Shown in pieces: positions 1 to 6,088 of a stretch of DNA of 24,458 bases (within the stretch, counting starts at the first letter, position 1; the number at the start of each line of letters is the position of its first letter). The DNA is from a virus, in the IMG/VR virus record IMGVR_UViG_3300006919_011815, positions 1-24,458 of that record. The stretch is one strand, 5' to 3'. The notes beneath the pieces are model-generated. The model was not told the DNA's origin. It worked only from the letters and a program-made list of their open reading frames with translations, and did not search any database. The position numbers were made by a program, and so were the translations under genes.

Positions 1-1200
1 AGAAGAGGAAGGACAACTACCACATATAGTAGCAGAAGATGAAGGACAACTACCACATATAGTAGCAGAAGATGAAGGACAACTACCACATATAGTAGCA
101 GAAGATGAAGGTGATACATCTTCATTAGAAATAACTAATTGTTTTTCAAACTCAAGCTTAACTGCTTTGGTCGTTCCGGCTAATCCAAGATAAACCTCAT
201 CTCCTATTGTAATAGCAGCTGTTGAATACCCAGTACCTCTGTTTTGAATTCCACAATTTTCGAATTCTTTTTCATAGCTCTTCCATTGAATTTCATATGT
301 TTCAGGGTTGATTCTAAAGCAATATGTATCAGCCCAAAACGCACTATAAAGCCATCCATCAGGAGCCAAGTAACCGTGGAAATTTCTATTGACATTTGAA
401 ACTTTGAGATACTCAGCTGGTAAATCTATTTCTTCATATGTATCATCTACACAATTTATAATTAAAATCTTCTTACCTTTACGTGGTAAGCAAAATACTT
501 TGTCTAAAGACTCAACATAGGTAGCACCTACATATTTTACATTAAATCCAGATACTCCTGAAGTAACTCTCGGACCATCTAAATATTTAAACTCACCATT
601 CTTATCTATTTTAGCCACATAATTGTTAAGAGCTGGTGGCATGTAAACTTCACCCTTTTTATCAGCTGCTGCTCCCCATATGTGACCGTGTGATCCTTTC
701 TTTGTGGGTGTAAAAGAATCCACTTCCCCAGTTTTTGTATCATATGTGTATATTTTTAATGTACTTGTATACGATGGCATATAAATAATACCATTAGCAC
801 CTTCTGCTCCTGAACGTACCTGCGGAGTCATATTAAATTTTTTGACAGTAGTTATCTCACCTGTTTTTTTGTTGAGAATACCAATAGAGCTTGAATAGGC
901 CGGCATGTAATAAGTATTACCATCTGATGCTTCAACAGTACCGATAAAACCTTTTAATCCTTCTGCTTGCTTCTCTATTGTACCTGCTGCAATATCAGTT
1001 TTAATATGCATATCAGATTTATAACCTAATGAATGAATAATACCTGCATCATCAACTCCCATAGTACGGGTTTTAGTTAGGTTACCACTTATTTCACCTT
1101 CTAAATATTTAAATTTAGGCCAACTTACATCAGGGTTAGTACTCATACCCTTATTTATATCTCTCAACACTTTAAGCAAGTATCTACTACCCCAAAACAT
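1..1200 (-). CDS. Beta-propeller protein with C-terminal 11-residue Cys repeats (partial, 3' end off window)
   Basis: The reading frame is open for 400 codons and runs off the left edge without a stop. From about residue 60 to 355 it has roughly six repeats of about 40 residues, each with a short strand motif (YYMPAYSSSIGIL, IYMPSYTSTLKIY, VYMPPALNNYVAKI, VFCLPRKGKKILII, LYSAFWADTYCFRI, VYLGLAGTTKAVKL). This is the pattern of a beta-propeller of the PQQ/NHL/WD-like type. From about residue 361 it becomes PSSSATICGSC repeats. The start at 1200 overlaps the end of the DUF1501 gene by 14 bases and has AGGAAAGG nine bases upstream. An in-frame ATG at 1146 (MSTNPDVSW) is a plausible alternative that would drop 18 residues. 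No signal peptide is evident. Being third in the DUF1549-DUF1501 operon suggests a joint function, such as a surface or envelope-binding role. Its function is not known, and a virion adhesin is also possible. Confidence 0.8.
   Translation of the reverse strand, partial: MFWGSRYLLKVLRDINKGMSTNPDVSWPKFKYLEGEISGNLTKTRTMGVDDAGIIHSLGYKSDMHIKTDIAAGTIEKQAEGLKGFIGTVEASDGNTYYMPAYSSSIGILNKKTGEITTVKKFNMTPQVRSGAEGANGIIYMPSYTSTLKIYTYDTKTGEVDSFTPTKKGSHGHIWGAAADKKGEVYMPPALNNYVAKIDKNGEFKYLDGPRVTSGVSGFNVKYVGATYVESLDKVFCLPRKGKKILIINCVDDTYEEIDLPAEYLKVSNVNRNFHGYLAPDGWLYSAFWADTYCFRINPETYEIQWKSYEKEFENCGIQNRGTGYSTAAITIGDEVYLGLAGTTKAVKLEFEKQLVISNEDVSPSSSATICGSCPSSSATICGSCPSSSATICGSCPSSS
11..109 (-). repeat. Three perfect 33-bp tandem repeats encoding CGSC-containing units
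   Basis: Three identical 33-base units occupy 11-43, 44-76 and 77-109. A fourth, diverging unit begins in bases 1-10 and continues off the window. On the minus strand each unit encodes 11 residues (PSSSATICGSC) in frame with the propeller protein. Identity at every base, including third codon positions, points to recent copy-number expansion. The units directly abut with no spacers, so this is a coding tandem repeat. Confidence 0.95.
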
Positions 1201-2386
1201 CTTTAATAACCTTTCCTTTATCAGCTAATTCAAACGGACGTCCTGATGGTGATGAATATTCTTTATTAACATCTAATCCTGCTAAATAAGCAACAGTAGC
1301 ATTAATGTCTGATATAGTCACAGGATCTTTTACAACCTTAGAAGCTGTATCATCAGTCTCCCCATAAGCCATTCCACCTTTAACACCTGCACCAATGAGA
1401 ACTGTTGAGTATGCTTTAGGGTAATGATCACGACCTGTATTAACATTAATATTAGGTGTTCGTCCAAACTCTGTAGCAATAACAATAAGAGTAGAATCAA
1501 GCAACCCTTCACTCTCTAGATCTTCAACAAGTGCACTTACACCATCATCAAGCTCTTTAACTCGATCATCAAGCTTTGTAAAGTTATCTGTATGGGTATC
1601 CCAACCACCAGATGATACTTCAATAAACTTAATATCACCTTTAACCAATCTTTTAGCAAGAAGTAAACCTTGACCTAACCGGGAAGTGCCATAACGCTTT
1701 CTCTTAGCAGATGGCTCTTTACTAATATCAAACAACTCTAAGTCTTTAGATTTAAGAAACCGAACTGTATCATCATAGAACTCGTTATAGGTATCGGCAA
1801 TAGGTGCATTAATCTTTTTGTTAATTACCTTAAGCAAAGCCATTCTTTGTTGAAGCTTATCATCAACCTTTGAGTTCTTAAGACCATCTTTTGGATCTAC
1901 AATAGGTAAGGGTGACTGGCTCTTTGGTAAGAAGCCAGAACCTGGGTGAGTGCTAATACCATTAACTAGTACAAAGTCAGGAATAGCTTTATCTCTATCA
2001 GAAACATGCGATACCCACGAACCTAAAGATGGGTGAGTGATAGTTCCTAACTGCTTGTATGATGTTCTGCTGAGGTATTGAGCTTGCTGATGTGCACCGG
2101 TCTTAGACGTTGTTGAGCGTATTACAACAGCTTTATGCATTACTTCTGCTAATTTAGGAAGTCTATTCCCTATCTGAAAATCCCCTCGAGTAATAATCTT
2201 TTCCGTATCCCCCATTACCTCTTTATCATCTTTTGGATCAAAAGTATCAATATGACTCATACCCCCATCAAGATAGATATAGATAATGTTTTTTGCCTTT
2301 ACGTTATCAGCTACTGGAGCATCTGCATATGCTTTAACTCCGTATGTACTAGCTGCCAATGCTTGTATAAATGTTCTTCTTTCCAT
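1187..2386 (-). CDS. DUF1501 family protein, Tat-exported (alkaline-phosphatase/sulfatase-like fold)
   Basis: The 399-residue protein matches the DUF1501 family from end to end. The N-terminus is a twin-arginine signal (RRTFIQALAAS, then an Ala-rich stretch to about residue 23), so export across the inner membrane in folded form is expected. Family hallmarks are DGGMSHIDTFDPK at 40-52, GGWDTH at 260-265, EFGRTP at 306-311 and GRDHYP at 318-323, followed by GAGVKGGMAYGETD. These Asp/His clusters sit where related metalloenzymes bind metal, but no reaction has been assigned to the family that I can state. It starts one base after the stop of the DUF1549/DUF1553 gene with no Shine-Dalgarno, implying translational coupling. 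It is somewhat shorter than typical bacterial members. The family assignment is firm; the role in a phage is unknown. Confidence 0.93.
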   Translation of the reverse strand: MERRTFIQALAASTYGVKAYADAPVADNVKAKNIIYIYLDGGMSHIDTFDPKDDKEVMGDTEKIITRGDFQIGNRLPKLAEVMHKAVVIRSTTSKTGAHQQAQYLSRTSYKQLGTITHPSLGSWVSHVSDRDKAIPDFVLVNGISTHPGSGFLPKSQSPLPIVDPKDGLKNSKVDDKLQQRMALLKVINKKINAPIADTYNEFYDDTVRFLKSKDLELFDISKEPSAKRKRYGTSRLGQGLLLAKRLVKGDIKFIEVSSGGWDTHTDNFTKLDDRVKELDDGVSALVEDLESEGLLDSTLIVIATEFGRTPNINVNTGRDHYPKAYSTVLIGAGVKGGMAYGETDDTASKVVKDPVTISDINATVAYLAGLDVNKEYSSPSGRPFELADKGKVIKDVLG

Positions 2387-2387
2387 A

Positions 2388-4130
2388 TTAAATAATTAGT
2401 TTGAATTCGTGAGAGTTAATAAGTACCCAAACAATATCAGAGAATCCTACTCCTTTGAATGCTTGTTGTTCTTCTTTAGAAGGTGATCTACCAATATAAG
2501 AACGGAAAACATAATCTACTGCTTCCTTTCTTTTTAGATCTAAAAGTTTCTGACCAAGTCTACTCTCAACTGACATTAACTCTTTGGTCATACCAGAGTT
2601 CATAAGAGTTAGTATCTGCATAATGTTAGCCTCTTGATTACCGTTCTCGATTAGCTCTCTATCGGACCCACCAAACTCTAACATAAAGTTTCGAGCTCTA
2701 CCATCAAAGATATGAGATGATCTAATTGCAAAAACTTTACCAGCTTTAGGTGCTCCCTTATAATACTCTTTCTCTACCTTTTTAAAATCTTTATATATCT
2801 TTAATGCTTGTGTTGAGTTAAGTGTAGCTAGATCTTCTGGAAACATATAACGAAACTTCTCTATTCTATTTTCTGGCTGCCATTTATCTATATCTCCAGT
2901 ATATAGAGTTATAATACTATCCCAAAGCTGAGCAGCAGTCATTCTTCTCATAATAGGTCCTTGGAAATTGTCTTCTGGATCTGTTTCACAACCATAGAAT
3001 TTTGTATTATATAATATAGAATTAAACTTCTTAAGATCATAGTTAACTTCTTTCATTATATCAATTAGATATAATAACAATTTATCATTACGACTCTCAC
3101 GAAGCTCATCATATTCTGCTATATTGTTAAGATTATCAATTAAAGCAAATCCAAATGCTTTATGCCATAGTCTATTAACAATATTAGCAGTAAATGTAGG
3201 ATGCTCTTCACTTATCATCCATTGTGCAAAACTTGGCTGTAATTTATTTCTCTTACGAGTTTCTTTAACTCTATCACCAACTGGTGTAACTGCCTTAACT
3301 ACTTCACCAGGATCACCATCTTTATACTTATAATCATGCGGTAAGGAGAGCACCTTTTTGAGATCACTATCTACTTTATTACGGTATCCTCCTTGTTGCC
3401 AGAATTGACCAATTTCGTTAAGAGCTCCTTTTGTTTCTTTAGCTTTGTCTGTTGCTTCTGCTTCCTTACGAAGTCTTTGATATTCCTTGCGCATGCCCTT
3501 ATCACTCCTAGTATTAACAGTAGTAAAGAAGGCACTCATTTCATAATACTCCATCTGCGACCAATCATCGAAGGGATGGTCGTGGCATTGAGCACATGAG
3601 ACATCCATACCAGCAAATGCTTGAAACGTATTAGATACATTATCAAGTAGCATACCTTCATCTCTTAGAAAGTATCCAACAGCAGGATTAGTATATATTG
3701 TTCCTTGCGCAGTTAAAATATCTTTAACTAATTTGTTATATGGTGTATTCTTTTTAATTTGATCTCTGACCCAGGTAATATATGTTTCACCAGATACATT
3801 CCCATTGAGCTTCTTTTTTAATCTTAAATTATTAGCATAAAAGTTAAACATTGTTTCATTATAACCTTGCGAATTAATAAGATATTTAACTAATTCCGCT
3901 CTATCATTATATTTTTTAAACTCCATACTCTCTTCATATGTTGGTATTCTTCCAACAATATCAAGGAAAGCCCTTCTAACAAAAACATCATCAGATGATT
4001 TCTTAGGCATTGATAGTTTTTTATACTTTAAATCTGCCGAAATGATCTCATCGATCTTTAAACTATGATTTATGTCAGCGGAAAATAAGCTTAGAGTAAA
4101 AGCTAAATATAAGGAAATAAATTTAACCAT
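2388..4130 (-). CDS. DUF1549/DUF1553 (planctomycete-type) secreted protein with CxxCH motif
   Basis: The 580-residue protein begins with a Sec signal peptide (MVKFISLYLAFTLSLFSA). DUF1549 covers about residues 20-210, with FVRRAFLDIVGRIPTYEE and the end motif SCAQCHDHPFDDWSQMEYY; the CAQCH at 179-183 fits the c-type haem attachment pattern. DUF1553 covers about 295-575, with NRLWHKAFGFALIDNLN, RRMTAAQLWDSI and the closing VLINSHEF, typical of the family. A longer frame exists from 4148 (six extra residues). I chose 4130 because the signal peptide begins there and a perfect TATAAATA ends five bases upstream; the longer start would lie upstream of that promoter. It is the first gene of the operon with DUF1501 and the propeller gene. 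Such pairs are common in Planctomycetes and Verrucomicrobia, where the function is also unresolved. Base composition resembles the neighbouring phage genes, so any transfer was not recent. Confidence 0.93.
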   Translation of the reverse strand: MVKFISLYLAFTLSLFSADINHSLKIDEIISADLKYKKLSMPKKSSDDVFVRRAFLDIVGRIPTYEESMEFKKYNDRAELVKYLINSQGYNETMFNFYANNLRLKKKLNGNVSGETYITWVRDQIKKNTPYNKLVKDILTAQGTIYTNPAVGYFLRDEGMLLDNVSNTFQAFAGMDVSCAQCHDHPFDDWSQMEYYEMSAFFTTVNTRSDKGMRKEYQRLRKEAEATDKAKETKGALNEIGQFWQQGGYRNKVDSDLKKVLSLPHDYKYKDGDPGEVVKAVTPVGDRVKETRKRNKLQPSFAQWMISEEHPTFTANIVNRLWHKAFGFALIDNLNNIAEYDELRESRNDKLLLYLIDIMKEVNYDLKKFNSILYNTKFYGCETDPEDNFQGPIMRRMTAAQLWDSIITLYTGDIDKWQPENRIEKFRYMFPEDLATLNSTQALKIYKDFKKVEKEYYKGAPKAGKVFAIRSSHIFDGRARNFMLEFGGSDRELIENGNQEANIMQILTLMNSGMTKELMSVESRLGQKLLDLKRKEAVDYVFRSYIGRSPSKEEQQAFKGVGFSDIVWVLINSHEFKLII

Positions 4131-4135
4131 ATGTA

Positions 4136-4143
4136 TATTTATA
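4136..4143 (-). promoter_or_regulatory. T4-late-like promoter for the DUF1549-DUF1501-propeller operon
   Basis: A perfect TATAAATA on the minus strand lies five bases (TACAT) before the ATG at 4130. It sits just after the stop codon of the lysozyme gene. The exact match to the T4 late consensus ties these accessory genes to phage late control. With T4-like geometry the transcript would begin at or next to the ATG. Confidence 0.65.
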
Positions 4144-4149
4144 CACAAA

Positions 4150-4842
4150 CTATATAATATCCTCTAGTTCGGTAGCATATTTCAATCGCTTTTGGGTATG
4201 TGGGGTACCTGCTTTTTCATACCGTTTTAAGAAAATCCTCGTAGCATCTTCAACATTACTTGTTTGGTTTAACATCCGCTTTACCTTTTTATATTCTGGA
4301 TGCTTTTCCATTTCATATAAAATAAAATCTATTTGCGTATCTAAATCACTCCAATCAGTACCCCGTGTCTTAGCGAATTTAGTTAAATTAATAGGGTCTG
4401 TATCATACCTACCACCCTTTTCCCACTGCGCTAGTCCGCGACCCGGACCTCCACCCAGTTGCTTAACAGCAGGATCCAAATTAGATTCTGCTTTTAAATT
4501 TGCCACTATCCCTATAGCAGCAGTTTTCGTTAACCCTCCATCCGTCAGTCTATTAACAATATATTTTGTAGAGCCTTTTGTTGGGATATCATTAGATACA
4601 GAATCAATCTCAGTAGGAGGGGTTTCAATTTTGAGCTTTTGTAATATTTCTGAGGCAACCTTATCAAACTTAGGAGAAGATATTATTTCATCAGCTTTTT
4701 CAACAGCATCTATTTTTTGTTCTATTGGCTCTGGCCTCTCTTTAAGAGCTTTGAGAATGTAGTCAGTTTCATACGCAGTAGCACCTAAAGACAGCAACCC
4801 CATTAGTATCTCTTTATAACCTTCATCAAACTGCTCTGTCAT
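4150..4842 (-). CDS. Phage tail lysozyme (Phage_lysozyme2-like peptidoglycan hydrolase)
   Basis: This 230-residue protein has a C-terminal lysozyme-like domain at about residues 90-230, with the signature AAIGIVANLKAESNLDP and GGPGRGLAQW. The Glu in KAESNLDP (about residue 119) is the expected catalytic acid by family analogy, and GLAQW is the usual substrate-cleft motif. The N-terminal 90 residues are mostly helical and charged, apart from a short hydrophobic run (ILMGLLSLGATAY), and may anchor it to the tail or baseplate. The likely role is local cell-wall digestion during DNA injection, although an endolysin role at lysis cannot be excluded. Its ATG overlaps the stop of the zinc-ribbon gene by four bases (ATGA), so the two are translationally coupled. 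No holin is visible nearby, which favours a virion-associated role. Confidence 0.85.
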   Translation of the reverse strand: MTEQFDEGYKEILMGLLSLGATAYETDYILKALKERPEPIEQKIDAVEKADEIISSPKFDKVASEILQKLKIETPPTEIDSVSNDIPTKGSTKYIVNRLTDGGLTKTAAIGIVANLKAESNLDPAVKQLGGGPGRGLAQWEKGGRYDTDPINLTKFAKTRGTDWSDLDTQIDFILYEMEKHPEYKKVKRMLNQTSNVEDATRIFLKRYEKAGTPHTQKRLKYATELEDII

Positions 4843-5042
4843 CGCTTTTTGGGGCTCTTCTTAGTAGATATGTTAGCTTTATCGGCTTCTTTTTTATTCT
4901 TATAGTACTCAACTAAGAACTTGGGTAAGTTCTTTAACGCGGAACCTTTCTCTTTAGTACAATGTCCACATCTAAAGGCAGTAAACCTCTTAGCATCACT
5001 GAAGCAACCGCATTCAGGACACCACTTATCTTCTTTAGGCAT
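4839..5042 (-). CDS. Small zinc-ribbon protein
   Basis: This 67-residue basic protein has two Cys pairs (WCPECGC near residues 8-13 and RCGHC near 25-28), consistent with a four-Cys zinc ribbon. A Lys-rich tail follows (KKSPKKR at the C-terminus). Its ATG shares an A with the TAA stop of the upstream gene, and its own stop overlaps the lysozyme start, so it is an integral part of a three-gene operon. The family is not recognised. The zinc ribbon plus basic tail could bind nucleic acid or be a small structural or assembly factor; the position between virion-type genes favours the latter. Cys spacing supports zinc binding, not a specific function. Confidence 0.75.
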   Translation of the reverse strand: MPKEDKWCPECGCFSDAKRFTAFRCGHCTKEKGSALKNLPKFLVEYYKNKKEADKANISTKKSPKKR

Positions 5043-5536
5043 TAAATGTACTGTTGAGTATAGCTCTCTTTCTCAAGTGTAAGCTCTGTCTCTGTAAGTT
5101 TTCCATCTCCTTTATCAGTTTTATTAGATAGATTCTCTTCATCTTGCTCAACTTCTTTAGGAGTAACATTAACATCGTCTTTACGTTTTTGAACGTCTGG
5201 TATAGATGGTAAGTTAACACCAAAATCGACAGGTTCACCTAAATGACATGGTACGTCAACTGTTCCAACATATCGACCACCACCGTGATCAACAGATAAT
5301 GTTAATTTATCGCCTTCGGGGCTAATACCTCTTACACGGAGATGTAAGCCTGTATCAATAAAATCATCAATAATTTCCTTTACGTTAGTTGGAAGACCTT
5401 CGTAAACTTCATCACTCTTAAAATTATCATTGAACTTAAAAACGTCATTCTGCTGAAATCCGCTTTGGATCCCACGAGCTGGGTATTTTGCCATGTAATA
5501 CTCAAATAGATGGAGAAATTTTTTGTCTTTAGCCAT
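5042..5536 (-). CDS. Unknown protein, first gene of the lysozyme operon
   Basis: The frame can be read from 5572 (176 residues). The internal ATG at 5536 (MAKDKKFLHLFEYY) gives a 164-residue protein and is preferred because the octamer ACTAAATA ends five bases before it; the longer start would lie upstream of that promoter. About residues 1-120 look like one compact domain (FDIDTGLHLRVRG-like strand region, DHGGGRYVGTVDVP). The last 45 residues are acidic, Glu/Lys-rich and probably disordered. I do not recognise a named family, although its place next to gp25 and upstream of a tail lysozyme suggests a conserved virion or assembly protein of T4-like phages. No signal peptide or membrane segment is seen. 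Confidence 0.75.
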   Translation of the reverse strand: MAKDKKFLHLFEYYMAKYPARGIQSGFQQNDVFKFNDNFKSDEVYEGLPTNVKEIIDDFIDTGLHLRVRGISPEGDKLTLSVDHGGGRYVGTVDVPCHLGEPVDFGVNLPSIPDVQKRKDDVNVTPKEVEQDEENLSNKTDKGDGKLTETELTLEKESYTQQYI

Positions 5537-5541
5537 ACTAT

Positions 5542-5549
5542 TATTTAGT
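5542..5549 (-). promoter_or_regulatory. Late-promoter-like octamer, leftward
   Basis: ACTAAATA on the minus strand is followed by five bases (ATAGT) and the ATG at 5536. It is back to back with the rightward motif at 5556-5563, so the 40-base gap between the two arms appears to be a divergent late promoter. It matches six of eight positions of TATAAATA and has the same tight spacing as other copies in the window. Confidence 0.5.
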
Positions 5550-5555
5550 CCTTTA

Positions 5556-5563
5556 GATAAATA
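5556..5563 (+). promoter_or_regulatory. Late-promoter-like octamer, rightward, before gp25-like gene
   Basis: GATAAATA matches seven of eight positions of the T4 late consensus and lies 13 bases before the gp25-like ATG at 5577. The spacing is longer than at most other copies. A short 5' leader of about seven bases would be expected, and it contains no recognisable Shine-Dalgarno. Confidence 0.5.
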
Positions 5564-5576
5564 ATTATACAAATTT

Positions 5577-6062
5577 ATGGTAGTAAGATTAGATAATTTA
5601 GAAAGTACACCTCTCGAGCAGAAATCTCTTGAGGAAGGCTACTTATATAAAGATATAAAATTTGATTTAGAATTCTCACGCTTTACCAGGCCTGAACTAT
5701 ACTCTACATCAGGACCAAAAGATCTTGCTGAACTACAAGATGGTCAAGCGGTTGTTAATTCTATTAAGAATATACTTACTACCACTCCTGGTCAAAAGTT
5801 ACTTAACCCTTTACTGGGCTTAGATTTTAGAAGCTATCTTTTTGAACCTGTAAATACAACTACTTCATATTTTTTAGGTCAGTTTATTTATTTAAATTTA
5901 GGGGTACAGGAACCTCGTATATCTCTTAATGAAGTTCGTATTACTGGTGATCCAGATAATAATCAATATGATATTGAAATTGGATTTAGCATTCCAAAAC
6001 TTGATATTAACGATCTGTCTTTAAACGCCACACTTAATAAAGATGGCTACGTTATTGTATAA
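5577..6062 (+). CDS. 25: Baseplate wedge protein, gp25-like (GPW/gp25 family)
   Basis: The length of 161 residues fits T4-type gp25. The region LAELQDGQAVVNSIKNILTTTPGQKLLNPLLGLDFRSYLFEP (about 50-91) and the later QEPRI at 111-115 match the gp25/GpW fold: a helix-turn region, then 'GxR...lGsdl..lLFEP', then the conserved Glu-Pro-Arg. In contractile-tail particles gp25 is the small wedge protein that nucleates the sheath and binds gp6. The gp6-like gene follows 26 bases downstream, matching the gp25-gp6 order of many T4-like environmental phages. The family was once annotated as lysozyme, but that activity is doubtful. The start is the first ATG after the GATAAATA motif. Confidence 0.9.
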   Translation: MVVRLDNLESTPLEQKSLEEGYLYKDIKFDLEFSRFTRPELYSTSGPKDLAELQDGQAVVNSIKNILTTTPGQKLLNPLLGLDFRSYLFEPVNTTTSYFLGQFIYLNLGVQEPRISLNEVRITGDPDNNQYDIEIGFSIPKLDINDLSLNATLNKDGYVIV

Positions 6063-6074
6063 CAAAGCCGCTTG

Positions 6075-6082
6075 ATTAAATA
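6075..6082 (+). promoter_or_regulatory. Late-promoter-like octamer before gp6-like gene
   Basis: ATTAAATA is followed by six bases (TATACA) and the ATG at 6089. It lies in the 26-base gap between the gp25-like and gp6-like genes. No Shine-Dalgarno is present in the gap. Confidence 0.5.
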
Positions 6083-6088
6083 TATACA

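Noticed and set aside
11-109. Possible CRISPR array (33-base direct repeats)
   Set aside because: The units abut with no unique spacers and are in frame as 11-residue coding repeats of the propeller protein.
204-395. Small minus-strand reading frame of 63 residues
   Set aside because: It lies in another frame inside the open propeller gene, which has continuous coding character and repeat structure.
4131-4148. ATG at 4148 as the start of the DUF1549/DUF1553 gene
   Set aside because: It overlaps the perfect TATAAATA and adds six residues before an otherwise canonical signal peptide starting at 4130.
1-5536. Left arm as bacterial chromosome flanking a prophage
   Set aside because: No integrase, att-like repeats or composition break is visible. 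The lysozyme is phage type, and the DUF1549 gene has the same late-promoter-like motif as the structural genes.
5537-5572. ATG at 5572 as the start of the leftmost-arm first gene
   Set aside because: The ACTAAATA motif would lie inside the coding sequence; ATG 5536 sits five bases after it, as at other genes.
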